Of a DNA stretch of 64,000 bases, positions 17,184-27,200 are shown one piece after another. Position numbers and translations under genes: made by a program. A model generated the notes under the pieces. The model saw nothing but the letters and a program-made list of their open reading frames with translations, was not told the origin of the DNA and made no database searches. The first letter of the stretch is position 1. Every line of letters begins with the position of its first letter. The stretch is from RUG14300 sp964561145 (GTDB lineage Bacteria > Bacillota > Clostridia > Christensenellales > CAG-1252), in the NCBI GenBank assembly GCA_964561145.1, contig CAZLNZ010000007.1, forward strand, positions 26,269 to 90,268, given 5' to 3'.

Positions 17184-17858
17184 ATGAAAATTTATGCCAT
17201 AAAGGGAGATTATTTGGAACAATGTTCATACCTGCTTGTTTATGGTGAAAAGAGTATTTTAATAGATTGCGGAGTATCTATTAAAGAACTATTTTCTTAT
17301 ATGCAAGAAAACTCTATTGAAACAACTATCGAGTGCGTTTTCGTAACTCATTGCCATTTCGATCATACTTTTGGTGTTATGGAGTTAAAAGAAAGAGGCG
17401 TTAAGGTATACGCTAATGCCAATACTCCCTATATGCTAAAGAAAAAATACGATTTATCTCGTTTTGCCTATCAAATATCGGGAGTAAAAATTCCTTTTGA
17501 GCCCTTTGAGGTTGACGAATTGATTGATGAAGATAAGGAAATAGATCTTGGCTTTTGTAAGGTAAATGCTGTATGTACGCCGGGGCACTCTCTTGACGGG
17601 ATGTGCTATTACATCGATGGCATCCTTTTTACAGGGGATCTAATTTGTACTTTTGACGGATTTGGACGTTATGATTTTGTAACTGGTGACATGGAACAGT
17701 TAAGGGCATCTTTAAGAAAGATTTACGCAAGCTTTGACGAAAATACGAAGATACTAACAGGTCACGACTATTCGAAATCGAATAGCTCAAAAGTATCTCC
17801 TCATGTTTTAAAAGATACCTATTTAAGTATTCGTCCCTTTGCTTTTAATGAGGATTGA
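17184..17858 (+). CDS. MBL-fold metallo-hydrolase
   Basis: A metallo-beta-lactamase-fold hydrolase of 224 residues. The zinc-binding motif reads THCHFDH, with a further His in TPGHSLDG, Asp in FTGDLI and His in TGHDYS. This arrangement is that of glyoxalase II-like enzymes, but the substrate cannot be told. It lies between dtd and hemZ, as in many Firmicutes, and shares their transcript. Confidence 0.9.
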   Translation: MKIYAIKGDYLEQCSYLLVYGEKSILIDCGVSIKELFSYMQENSIETTIECVFVTHCHFDHTFGVMELKERGVKVYANANTPYMLKKKYDLSRFAYQISGVKIPFEPFEVDELIDEDKEIDLGFCKVNAVCTPGHSLDGMCYYIDGILFTGDLICTFDGFGRYDFVTGDMEQLRASLRKIYASFDENTKILTGHDYSKSNSSKVSPHVLKDTYLSIRPFAFNED

Positions 17859-17860
17859 TT

Positions 17861-19285
17861 ATGCTAAGCATTAAGGTAACAACAAATGTCGATAATTTTC
17901 TAAATGACTTTAACGAAACGGTTAGAGCCTTTTCTCCACATCTTCTTATCGCAGAAGAAGGTGAACTTCTCGAGGTGCTTTGCCTTGAGACAGAAGGAAG
18001 GTATAAGGTACGTATTTCTTTTAGGGATTCAACATCTCTTGCAGAGCGTGAAAGTGTAAAGGTCGATTCGAAGATTTTACAGCTAAGGTATTTTAAAAGA
18101 TTCGCAAAGAGAACCCTTTATTCCTATCTTTCACAACTGACGGGAATTGTACTGCCTTACGGAAGTCTTACCGGTATAAGACCTACAAAATTATACTATG
18201 ACATACTTGCAGAGGGAGAGGATCCAAATACCGAGCTTAAGAATTACTATTTGGTATCTGATAGAAAACTTGAACTGATACGGAGAATCATTAAGGCACA
18301 GGAGGGCATTTATGGTTACAATGATGGTGTGTATAATGCTTTTGCGAATATACCTGTGTGTCCTACAAGATGTGCTTATTGTTCTTTTATCTCTGAAACG
18401 GTAACACATGCAAAGAAGTATTTGGAGGCTTATGCCTATAACCTAGCACGTGATATAGAAACGCAGTTTCTATTACCTTTAGGTGAGAGGAGGGCTATTT
18501 ATGTCGGTGGCGGCACTCCTACAGCTATTTGCGATGAACAGCTCGATATCATACTGTCATCGTTCAAGGCAAATGGCGAGGAATTTACAGTTGAGGCGGG
18601 ACGTCCTGAAACTTTTACAAGGTCCAAAGCCGAAATTCTCAAGAAAAACGGAGTTACAAGAATAAGCATTAATCCCCAAAGTTTTAAAGAGGAAACTCTG
18701 GAGAGAATTGGTAGAAAGCATACTGTAGCCGATATATATTCCGCTTACGAATTGGCAAAGGAATACTCCTTTGACGTCAATATGGATTTTATAGCCGCAC
18801 TCCCCGGTGAAAGTCTGCAGGATTTTAAACAATCCATAGAAAAAGCTATTGAACTTGATCCCGAAAATATAACCGTTCATACCCTGTCGATAAAGAGAGG
18901 CTCTGTTCTCAATATGCAAGGAGAAAGGGCATCGACGGGAGGTGTATGCGGAGATATGGTCGATTATGCATATGACAGATTGACTTCATCGGGATATGAA
19001 CCGTATTATATGTATAGGCAAAAGAATACGGAGGGTAGGCTTGAAAACGTGGGATATGCAAAAAAAGGTAAGGAGTGTGTGTATAATATCGATATTATGG
19101 AAGAAACTCGAAATATACACGCATCGGGTGCCGGGGCTATTTCAAAAAAAGTTGAAATGCCACCCGGTATTGCCGAGGCCAGAATAGAACGATTATCCGA
19201 GATCAAGGAAATTAAAGGCTATAATGAAAGAATAGAAGAGCTTTTGGAAAAGAAAATCGGATTTTTCACAATCGATAAAAGTTAA
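17861..19285 (+). CDS. hemZ: HemZ-like radical SAM protein (HemN family)
   Basis: A radical-SAM enzyme of the HemN/HemW superfamily closest in layout to HemZ, annotated as oxygen-independent coproporphyrinogen dehydrogenase. The iron-sulfur motif CxxxCxYC is present as C167, C171 and C174, after a long N-terminal part typical of HemZ. The conserved VGGGTPTA and HTLSIKRGS stretches follow. No other haem genes are in the window, so a true role in haem synthesis is unproven; some relatives act as haem chaperones. ATG at 17861 was preferred over TTG at 17855, with GAGGATT upstream. Confidence 0.85.
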   Translation: MLSIKVTTNVDNFLNDFNETVRAFSPHLLIAEEGELLEVLCLETEGRYKVRISFRDSTSLAERESVKVDSKILQLRYFKRFAKRTLYSYLSQLTGIVLPYGSLTGIRPTKLYYDILAEGEDPNTELKNYYLVSDRKLELIRRIIKAQEGIYGYNDGVYNAFANIPVCPTRCAYCSFISETVTHAKKYLEAYAYNLARDIETQFLLPLGERRAIYVGGGTPTAICDEQLDIILSSFKANGEEFTVEAGRPETFTRSKAEILKKNGVTRISINPQSFKEETLERIGRKHTVADIYSAYELAKEYSFDVNMDFIAALPGESLQDFKQSIEKAIELDPENITVHTLSIKRGSVLNMQGERASTGGVCGDMVDYAYDRLTSSGYEPYYMYRQKNTEGRLENVGYAKKGKECVYNIDIMEETRNIHASGAGAISKKVEMPPGIAEARIERLSEIKEIKGYNERIEELLEKKIGFFTIDKS

Positions 19286-19326
19286 GTTTAGATGGCGAAT
19301 TTGGAAATTTATGTTGTAATTTATGT

Positions 19327-19353
19327 TTGACAAAAAACGAATTATATTATAAT
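19327..19353 (+). promoter_or_regulatory. Promoter of rpsO
   Basis: TTGACA (19327-19332) and TATAAT (19348-19353) with a short 15-base spacer. A and T runs around the -10 box allow other registers. The predicted leader is about 75 bases. Confidence 0.65.
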
Positions 19354-19359
19354 ATATAT

Positions 19360-19434
19360 AAGTACCCATTTCTTGGTATGTCGAGTCGCTTATGGCAAAC
19401 TATGATGTGGGCGAATATTTAGGAGGTAAAAACA
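19360..19434 (+). promoter_or_regulatory. Possible structured leader of rpsO
   Basis: The leader holds CCCAT and, 45 bases on, ATGTGGG, plus TCGC/GCGA, which could fold just before the AGGAGG of rpsO. S15 represses its own mRNA in several bacteria by binding such leaders. The match is only structural guesswork. Confidence 0.3.
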
Positions 19435-19689
19435 ATGGAAAAAAGCGAAATCATCAAAACCTATGCACGTACAGAAAATGACACGGGTTCACCCGAGGTA
19501 CAAATTGCATTACTCACAGCAAGAATTCAAAACTTGAGCAAGCACTTGGAAACTCATGCAAAAGACAATCACAGTCGTCGTGGTCTACTTCAAATGATCG
19601 GTAAGCGTAAAAAGCTTTTGAGTTATCTTCAAAAGGTTGACATTGAAAGATACAGAGCTATTATCGCCGCACTCGGTTTGCGTAAGTAG
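19435..19689 (+). CDS. rpsO: Ribosomal protein uS15
   Basis: A 30S subunit protein that binds the 16S central domain early in assembly. It has 84 residues, slightly shorter than the usual 88-89, with the shortening at the N-terminus. The conserved GSPEVQIALLTARI, HAKDNHSRRGLL and KRKKLLSYL segments are all present. AGGAGG lies 9-14 bases before the ATG. It has its own promoter and a strong terminator ahead of pnp, the usual rpsO-pnp order. Confidence 0.97.
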   Translation: MEKSEIIKTYARTENDTGSPEVQIALLTARIQNLSKHLETHAKDNHSRRGLLQMIGKRKKLLSYLQKVDIERYRAIIAALGLRK

Positions 19690-19695
19690 TTTTAG

Positions 19696-19720
19696 AAAAG
19701 GGCGGTTTTCCGCCCTTTTT
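19696..19720 (+). terminator. Intrinsic terminator after rpsO
   Basis: The stem AAAAGGGCGG/CCGCCCTTTT has a TTTT loop and ends in a T-run. Some read-through into pnp is likely, as no strong separate pnp promoter is evident. Confidence 0.92.
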
Positions 19721-19743
19721 CAAGTTAAAATTGATAATAATAC

Positions 19744-19771
19744 GTTCGTCGTACAGAGCAGTGCGGCGAAT
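19744..19771 (+). promoter_or_regulatory. Hairpin in the pnp 5' leader
   Basis: TTCGTCGTAC (19745-19754) pairs with GTGCGGCGAA (19761-19770), with two G-U pairs, around the loop AGAGCA. The stem sits directly before the AGGAGG of pnp. In E. coli a leader hairpin lets PNPase control its own mRNA; here that is inference. Confidence 0.5.
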
Positions 19772-19783
19772 TAGGAGGTAATA

Positions 19784-21874
19784 ATGGATAGAAAAATTTA
19801 CAAAACAACTATTGGTGGCAGAGAAGTTACCGTTGAAATCGGTGCATATTGCGGACAAGCAAACGGGTCTTGTTTGGTAAGATGCGGAGATACCGTTGTA
19901 CAAACAAATGCAACGATGGCAGAGGCTCCTCGTGACGGGATTGACTTTTTCCCTCTCGGAGTAGATTTTGAAGAGAAAATGTATGCTGTGGGCAAAATCC
20001 CCGGTGGATATAAAAAGAGAGAAGGCAGACCTAGCGATAAAGCTATTTTGGTAAGCCGTCTTATAGATAGACCTATTCGTCCCCTTTTCCCCAAGGGTTT
20101 CTTTAATGATGTAGCGGTTGTTGCTACTGCATTATCAGTCGATACAAATGTTCCTCCCGAAGTATGGGCAATGATAGGAAGTTCTATTGCGCTTTCTATT
20201 TCCGATATTCCTTTTGCAGGACCTACAGGAAGTGTTGTTGTCGGTATGATCGGTGATCAATATATTATCAACCCTGATTCTGAACAAAGAGAAAAGAGCA
20301 GATTGCACTTATCTTTAAGCGGAACAAAGGATGCAATCATGATGGTCGAAGCCGGTGCTAATGAGATTACCGAAGAAGAAATGCTCGGAGCTATTCTTTT
20401 CGGTCATGAAGAAATCAAAAAAATCGTTGCATGGATTGAAACTATCGTTGCAGATTGTGGAAAACCTAAGAATACAGAGGTTGAGATTTATCACGTAGGT
20501 GACGATGTAACCGAGGCTGTTCGTGCTTTTGCTTCCGAGAAAATGGATTATTGCCTCGAGGCATATGATCGCTATGAAAGAGAGCAAAGAGAAAAAGCAA
20601 TGTATAAGGAAATCAAAGAGGCACTCGGCGAGCAATTTGAAGGTCGTGAAAGAGAGATTGCCGATGCTGTATATGCATTGAAGAAAGAGAAGGTTCGTCG
20701 TAAGATTTTGGATAAAGGAATTCGTCCTGATGGTAGAGCTTTGACAGAAATCCGTCCTATATGGTGCGAAGTAGGCGTTCTTCCCAGAGTTCACGGAACA
20801 GGTGTCTTTACCAGAGGTCAAACACAAGCTTTAACGACTTGTACATTAGGCACAATCAGTGAGGTCCAAAAACTTGAAGGTTTAGATGATGACGTATTTA
20901 AGAGATATATGCATCACTATAACATGCCTCCCTATTCAACCGGTGAAGCAAAGGCTTTGAAATCTCCCGGTAGACGTGAAATCGGACATGGTGCTTTAGC
21001 AGAACGTGCATTGGAGCCTGTCCTTCCCAGCGAAACAGATTTCCCCTATGCAATTCGTACAGTATCCGAGATTTTAAGCTCAAATGGCAGCACCTCTCAA
21101 GCAAGCGTTTGCGGTAGTACTCTTGCACTTATGGATGCAGGTGTACCTATCAAAGCACCCGTTGCAGGTATCGCCATGGGACTTATGAAGGATGACCAAT
21201 CCGATAATCTCGTTGTATTAACAGATATCCAAGGTTTGGAGGATTTCCTCGGAGATATGGATTTCAAGGTAGCAGGTACTGCAGAAGGTATTACAGCCAT
21301 CCAAATGGATATCAAAATCAAGGGTATTGATGAGAACATCTTAAGAAGAGCTTTAGAGCAAGCTCGCCAAGGCAGATTGTTTATTTTAGGCAAGATGGCA
21401 GAGGTTATTGATAAACCAAGAGAGAACCTTTCCAAATTTGCACCTAAGATAATCAGCTTTAACATTGATCCGGATAAGATCAGAGAGGTTATCGGAAGTG
21501 GTGGTAAGACAATCAATAAGATTGTTGAAGAAACCGGTGTTAAGATTGATATCAGTGATGACGGTAAGGTGTTCATTGCTAGCTCCGATTCCGAAAATGC
21601 AGAGAAGGCAAAAAAGATAATAATGACAATTGCAAAGGATCCTGAAGTAGGTGATATATTTGAAGGATACGTTGCACGTATTATCACAATCGGTGCTTTT
21701 GTTGAATTAGCCCCCGGTAAAGACGGAATGATTCACATCTCCAAGCTTTCACGTGAACGTGTAGAGAAAGTTGAAGATGTTGTTAACGTTGGTGATTATG
21801 TAAGAGTTAAGGTTATTAAGATCAGCCCTAAGGGAATCGATCTCCGTCTTGAAAAGGTACTAAAGAAGGCTTAA
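19784..21874 (+). CDS. pnp: Polyribonucleotide nucleotidyltransferase (PNPase)
   Basis: A 3'-5' phosphorolytic exoribonuclease that degrades mRNA. The 696-residue protein has two RNase PH domains joined by a helical region. The second carries RPDGRALTEIRPI and the active-site segment SSNGSTSQASVCGSTLALMDAGVP, with Asp residues in EDFLGDMDFKVAGT. A KH domain (IREVIGSGGKTINKI, about 560-620) and an S1 domain (VGDIFEGYVARII, about 625-695) follow. AGGAGG lies 5-10 bases upstream of the ATG. A strong terminator follows the stop. Confidence 0.98.
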   Translation: MDRKIYKTTIGGREVTVEIGAYCGQANGSCLVRCGDTVVQTNATMAEAPRDGIDFFPLGVDFEEKMYAVGKIPGGYKKREGRPSDKAILVSRLIDRPIRPLFPKGFFNDVAVVATALSVDTNVPPEVWAMIGSSIALSISDIPFAGPTGSVVVGMIGDQYIINPDSEQREKSRLHLSLSGTKDAIMMVEAGANEITEEEMLGAILFGHEEIKKIVAWIETIVADCGKPKNTEVEIYHVGDDVTEAVRAFASEKMDYCLEAYDRYEREQREKAMYKEIKEALGEQFEGREREIADAVYALKKEKVRRKILDKGIRPDGRALTEIRPIWCEVGVLPRVHGTGVFTRGQTQALTTCTLGTISEVQKLEGLDDDVFKRYMHHYNMPPYSTGEAKALKSPGRREIGHGALAERALEPVLPSETDFPYAIRTVSEILSSNGSTSQASVCGSTLALMDAGVPIKAPVAGIAMGLMKDDQSDNLVVLTDIQGLEDFLGDMDFKVAGTAEGITAIQMDIKIKGIDENILRRALEQARQGRLFILGKMAEVIDKPRENLSKFAPKIISFNIDPDKIREVIGSGGKTINKIVEETGVKIDISDDGKVFIASSDSENAEKAKKIIMTIAKDPEVGDIFEGYVARIITIGAFVELAPGKDGMIHISKLSRERVEKVEDVVNVGDYVRVKVIKISPKGIDLRLEKVLKKA

Positions 21875-21900
21875 TCTAATTGTTGAAAAAAAGTTTACAT

Positions 21901-21937
21901 TGCGTCAGTGGTATTGATTATCACTGACGCATTTTTT
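21901..21937 (+). terminator. Intrinsic terminator after pnp
   Basis: The ten-base stem TGCGTCAGTG/CACTGACGCA is followed by six T. About 200 bases of AT-rich sequence with no supported gene lie between it and the convergent ylxY-like gene. Confidence 0.93.
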
Positions 21938-22136
21938 ACATTTATCAAAAAGACGTCACTACTCGATGCAGTGCGGATGGTTTATCCCTTATGCTTGCAT
22001 AAAGTCTGTTTCAAGTTACTTTTCTTATAGTAATCATATAACTTTAGTTATGAACAATAATACTTTTAGCAGAAGTAAAAAAGTGATGAAATCGTTTTAT
22101 AATCGGAACTTTTACATCACAAAAATATATATAATG

Positions 22137-22820
22137 CTATACCGCCAAAGCATTCGTTACAGTTGAAAGAGTATATCCTTTTGATAATAATCCCTCTATG
22201 ATTTGAGGTAATGCAATTGCGGTTTCATCGGTTGGGTGCATTAATAAAAAATCACCTTGTTCGGCTTTCAACGCTCGTGATTTAATAATCTCGACATCGT
22301 GATCTCTCCAGTCAATCGTATCTCTTGTCCAAAGTATTACTCTCAAGTTAAGTTGCTCACAGGCTTTGATCGTAGACTGGTTATAGGCACCGGAGGGTGG
22401 TGCAAATAACGTAACCTTATAATCGATGCTATCTTCTATTATTCTTATACTTTTCGATATTTCATTAACGTTTTCTTCAAGTGAAAGTTTATCGTGAGAA
22501 TAGTGATAATAGCCATGACTTCCTATCTCGTTTCCGAAATCTATTATTTTCTTCAAGCATTCCTTGTTTTTGTTGATCCAACAGCCACCTAGAAAGAATG
22601 TAGCGGTAACAGAATACTTGTTTAAGGTTTCTAAAATACTTTCAACTGCTGCGGTGTTTTCATATACATTAAAGGTTAAAGCAACACAGTTTTTTCCCTT
22701 GGATATTACATCGACAGATTCCGATTTAGGTTCTTTAACGAAGAATATCGTAGTTCCAAGGGTTAAGATTACAAGTAAGATGATTGAATTAACAACGAAG
22801 TTAACACGCTTATTTTTCAT
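22137..22820 (-). CDS. YlxY-like polysaccharide deacetylase-family protein
   Basis: A 227-residue protein with an N-terminal membrane anchor (about 8-26) and an extracytoplasmic NodB-type domain. In B. subtilis ylxY lies between pnp and mlpA, the same position as here, but here the gene runs in reverse. Catalytic motifs are degenerate: motif 1 reads LTFNVYEN instead of TFDD, and motif 3 reads FAPPSGAY instead of RPPYG. The HGYYHYSHD and LLMHPT motifs remain. It may bind rather than hydrolyse glycan. Relatives are annotated as sporulation proteins; no sporulation role is shown here. No clear Shine-Dalgarno precedes the ATG. Confidence 0.82.
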   Translation of the reverse strand: MKNKRVNFVVNSIILLVILTLGTTIFFVKEPKSESVDVISKGKNCVALTFNVYENTAAVESILETLNKYSVTATFFLGGCWINKNKECLKKIIDFGNEIGSHGYYHYSHDKLSLEENVNEISKSIRIIEDSIDYKVTLFAPPSGAYNQSTIKACEQLNLRVILWTRDTIDWRDHDVEIIKSRALKAEQGDFLLMHPTDETAIALPQIIEGLLSKGYTLSTVTNALAV

Positions 22821-22882
22821 AAAGTAATGTATGAATCGATAAAAAAATGTATTACACTTTTAGTAAGAATGGTTTTTGCTTC

Positions 22883-22911
22883 TTTACAACGCAATAAAAA
22901 TATATTATAAT
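22883..22911 (+). promoter_or_regulatory. Promoter of mlpA-ftsK run
   Basis: TTTACA (22883-22888), a 17-base spacer and TATAAT (22906-22911). The predicted start is near 22918, inside an inverted repeat. Confidence 0.8.
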
Positions 22912-22945
22912 AATAAAAGTATTAGTAGTATGCTATACTTTTATT
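22912..22945 (+). repeat. 11-bp inverted repeat at the mlpA transcription start
   Basis: AATAAAAGTAT (22912-22922) and ATACTTTTATT (22935-22945) are perfect inverted copies around a 12-base loop. The element begins directly after the -10 box, so it could be an operator or a short RNA hairpin. It lies just ahead of the ribosome site. Confidence 0.6.
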
Positions 22946-22960
22946 GTAATAGGAGTATGT

Positions 22961-24214
22961 ATGAATAAAATAATAACACTTAAAAACGGATTAAGAGTAT
23001 CCTTTGAATATCTTCCACATGTTCATTCCGTATGCTTCGGCGTTTTTGTCTTAAACGGAAGTCGTTATGAAGATAAAGAGCATAGAGGTATATCTCACCT
23101 TATAGAACATATGATTTTTAAAGGCACCGAAAAACGTACCGCCTTTGATGTTGTTGCCGATACCGATAAGATGGGAGCAAATTTTAATGCCTATACTACA
23201 AAGGAAAATACTGTATTTTACATTCAAAGCATAGTCGATTATGCTGAACGCTGTGTTGAGATACTTTCAGACATGCTTATACACCATACTTTCCCCGAGG
23301 ACGAGCTAACTAGGGAAAAGGAGGTCGTTGTCGAAGAGATAAAGATGTGCGAAGACACACCGGATGATCTTTGTCAGGAGCTCGCTGCACAAGCTTTTTG
23401 GGGTAATGATCCACTAGGTAAAACAATCCTCGGAAGTGAAGAGGAAGTTAGAAGTATTTCACGGGAAAAGCTTCATGAGTATTGCAACAAAACATATGTT
23501 GCCGAGAATATTGTCATATCGGTTGCGGGGAATTTAGAGGAGAGTACAGCCATTGAATTGATCGAGAATTATTTTACTTTTAAATCCGGAAAAAGCAATA
23601 TATGTCCCAAAGGGGAGTATTCCAATACACCCATACTTTTAAAGTCAATCAAACCAATAGAGCAGGCTAACATATCTTTGGTTTTTCCTTCTGTCGGCAA
23701 TGATACATTGGAGTCATACAAGTATTCTGTAATGAGTAGCATATTGGGCTCGAATATGAGTAGCGTGCTTTTTCAAAGAATAAGAGAAAAGCTTGGACTG
23801 GCATACTCCGTATACAGTTATTCTGCCTCCTATAGTAACATTGGAGCGTTCTGTATATATCTGGGAACTGCACCAAAGAAGGTTAAACTTGCATTATCGG
23901 AAATCAATAACATATTGAATGAGTATTATGAAAAGGGTTTTTCAAAGGATGAATTTGAAAGAGGTTTTATGCAAGTTAAAAGTGCTTACCTTATGGGGCT
24001 TGATAGTCCTTTGTCATTAATGAGGGTCAACGGTAGGAAGGCTTTGAATGAAAATCAGCCTTTTGATATTGATCGTATTATAGAGTATTTGGATTCCATA
24101 ACCTTAGAAGACGTCAATCGTATATTTAGGGAATGTTTTAAGAGCAAGCCCTCGATCGGATATGTCGGAGTTGAGCAAGACTTTGATATGATTTCTATAT
24201 TTGATGAAAGATAA
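22961..24214 (+). CDS. mlpA: M16-family zinc peptidase (MlpA/YmxG-like)
   Basis: A processing-protease family member of 417 residues. The inverted zinc motif HxxEH is present as HLIEH, followed by the downstream Glu in KEVVVEEIKMCEDTPDD. The second half is the usual inactive domain with IREKLGLAYSVYSY. Position downstream of pnp and ylxY matches the B. subtilis mlpA gene, proposed to affect extracellular protease levels. There is no signal peptide, so a cytoplasmic site is likely. TAGGAG precedes the ATG, and ftsK follows after 3 bases. Confidence 0.9.
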   Translation: MNKIITLKNGLRVSFEYLPHVHSVCFGVFVLNGSRYEDKEHRGISHLIEHMIFKGTEKRTAFDVVADTDKMGANFNAYTTKENTVFYIQSIVDYAERCVEILSDMLIHHTFPEDELTREKEVVVEEIKMCEDTPDDLCQELAAQAFWGNDPLGKTILGSEEEVRSISREKLHEYCNKTYVAENIVISVAGNLEESTAIELIENYFTFKSGKSNICPKGEYSNTPILLKSIKPIEQANISLVFPSVGNDTLESYKYSVMSSILGSNMSSVLFQRIREKLGLAYSVYSYSASYSNIGAFCIYLGTAPKKVKLALSEINNILNEYYEKGFSKDEFERGFMQVKSAYLMGLDSPLSLMRVNGRKALNENQPFDIDRIIEYLDSITLEDVNRIFRECFKSKPSIGYVGVEQDFDMISIFDER

Positions 24215-24217
24215 AAG

Positions 24218-27200
24218 ATGAACAATTACGATAGAATGCATAGAGGTGAACCTAAACCTCGATTACCTGAAAACAAAGCAAGAAAGGTTGTTAACAAGAG
24301 GAGAAAACGTGCTTTACGAATTGTAGAAAGCGTACTTTCTGTAGCTTTTCTATTTATTTTATTAATTCTCTTTGATGTTTTCGGAACGGATGCTGCAAAT
24401 GCATTGTACGGAGTCTTCGGTGTTGCCGCAATTCCCTATTCGATGGTCGGCATTCTCGTTTGTATTCTTTTATTTTTCGGGGCAAAGCCCAAGAGATTGA
24501 AACCGTCTACCGTGGTTTATATAATTTTTCTTTCCGTTATTTTAGTTTGTTTTTTACAAACGATTACAACAGGCTCTGTTTATAACAGTTTGGAAGAAAT
24601 CTCATATTCTGCATACTTGAAAGGCTGTTTTAACACGGGAAGAAACAATGCAGGCGGATATTTATATGGGATAATTGCATATCCCTTTTTACAAATGGGG
24701 GCAATTACCAGTACTTGTATTTTGGCAGTACTCTTTTTCGGAGTATTACTATTTGCTTTTCGTTCCTTCTTCTTTATCGAAAAGAATGAAGTTGAAAACG
24801 TTGAAGAAGCAGGTTTGTATGTAGAAGACATTCTTGAAAAAACTAAGAGCAAGAAGAATAAAGGTGTTGATATTAATTTATCTTTCCCCAATGATACAAT
24901 ACCGGATCCTGAAGAAGAGGAAATCGAGGAAGCAGAAATCAATTATGCAGATTCCTCTCTTAATTCTGCAACGGGTGCTATAAGACGCATGCTTGAGGCT
25001 GAGACCGATGAGAAGAACAGGGCAAGAATGGCATCGGACGTGCTATTTATGTCGGATGAAGCATTCAAGTCATTCAAACAACCTGACCCGATTCCCGAAG
25101 ATCTTCCAGTAAAAACCGGTGAAAGGGCTCCTACCCAACCTGCCTTCGGAGATTCTTTCGATGTTAAGGAGGTGACGGTTAACAACTTCGCAGCTCGTTT
25201 AAGAGAAGGAAAGCTTGACGGACAGGCAGCTAGTGACATTTTATTCGGAGAAGATGCAACGCTCGGTAGGGTAAACAAACCCATAAGCGGAGATAGACGA
25301 AGCCTTGCAGAGGATATTTTATTTGGAGAGGAGGTAAAAACCTCGTATGCTTCTCCAAGATATACAGTGCCTTTATCGGCATCCGATTCAGCCGTTTCTT
25401 CTGCTAAGAGAGATGACTCTTCAAAAGGCTTTGAAATGGGGGGAAGGGAAATAGAGTTTCCACCATATATGGGAACCGGATACAGCCCTTCGAGCCCGAG
25501 TAATAATATCGGAGCAACACCTATAAATACCGATTCTTCTAACACTTTACCGAATAATGAGGTACCTAATAACTCAACGCCATCACGTGATTTCTCGATT
25601 CCCGCTAGCCCGATTTATGATGCTAGAGCGGTTTCATCGAAACAGGATTACACACCAAGAGTCGAGCCCTCAATTAATGCTAATAGCGGCTCGGATAGAA
25701 GGTATGAAGGTCCCGTGGAAAACAAAAGGGGTGGTTTTGCTTATTCTAGACCAAATGATTATACCAATCAGCCAACAGAGGAAAACACTTCGAATATGCC
25801 TGACGAATCCTCTAGGGTAATAGGTAATAGTAAACTCTATGAGCATCAGATTTCTACAAGTGAAAATCAATACTTCTCTGCATCACTGGAGCAAACTGAT
25901 TATTCATCACATTCAGCGGAAAACCAAGGACAAGCTAACACAACTAATCCTATGGAGAATAGTGCTTCGGCAAACGATGCCTCTTCTTCGACATATGACC
26001 GAACAGCAAGAAGCAGTTCCCCCGATGAGAATATCACTCCGGAAAATGCTTATGCTTACGAACCTGAGATTAACGATGAAATGGAGGAATATAAACCTCG
26101 TCAAATGTTCCGTCCCGACGATATAGATGAGAAGCCTGAAAATGACAATCAAATTCCTCAACCTCAAACAGGCTTTGTTGCAAGAAAGGTTGAGCCGATT
26201 ATTGAAGAGGAACCTGTCGTTCCGGAGAAGAAAGAGGCTGAGAAACCGCAACAGAATCCTACACTTAATAAGAAACCTTCTTGGCAAAAGGTTAAAAAGC
26301 CTCTCCGTCCCTACGCTTTCCCTCCTTTGTCCTTATTGAAAGATTATATGCCTCCTATCGATACAATCGATTATGAGGATTTTTACAATAGAATAGAGCA
26401 GGCATTTGCTTCATACGATTTGAAATGTCGTGTTATAGGACATACCAAGGGTGCAACCTATACTCAATACGCTCTTAAGTTTGCAGATGGCGTCGTGTTC
26501 AGAAAGGTTGCATCTCTAGAAAACGATATTAAGAGAAAACTCTGTGTTGATAAGGCAATATCAATCGTGAACTCTGTAAAGGGAATGGATGCTATTGGCT
26601 TGGAAACAGTTAACTCAACAAGAGAGAGGGTAGGCTTAAAACAGTATATAACACATAGTGTTTTCAAAAAAGATAAGAAGTTATACTTTATGCTTGGAGT
26701 AAACGTATACAAGGAATCTTACTTCTGTAATATACTTGAAGCTCCGCACTTGCTTATTGCAGGTACTACAGGTAGCGGTAAGAGTATTTGTATAAATACG
26801 ATTATCTGTTCTATTATTTATAACTATTCACCGGATTATGTAAAATTTGTATTGGTTGACCCGAAATCTGTTGAACTTTCCGCTTTTGCAGAGATTCCTC
26901 ATAACCTTCTTGGTTGCCCTGTAATAACAGCCGATGACTGTATTAAGGCACTAGAGGCGGTAATCGAGGAAATGGAACGAAGATATGCATTGATGAATCT
27001 AGCACAGTGCAAGCAGTTGACTACCTATAACGATTACCTTAAAGCAAACGGTCAACAACCCTTACCTTATATAGTGGTTATAATCGACGAGCTTGCCGAC
27101 TTAATGTTGAGCAGTAAGAAGAATGCTCCGGAACTTGAAAAGAGAATAAGCAAACTTACTGCAAAATCACGTGCTGCAGGAATTCACTTAATTATAGCCA

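Noticed and set aside
21966..22166. 66-residue open frame after the pnp terminator
   Set aside because: No ribosome site or promoter, Tyr/Ser-rich chance composition, and it runs into the end of the ylxY-like gene on the other strand.
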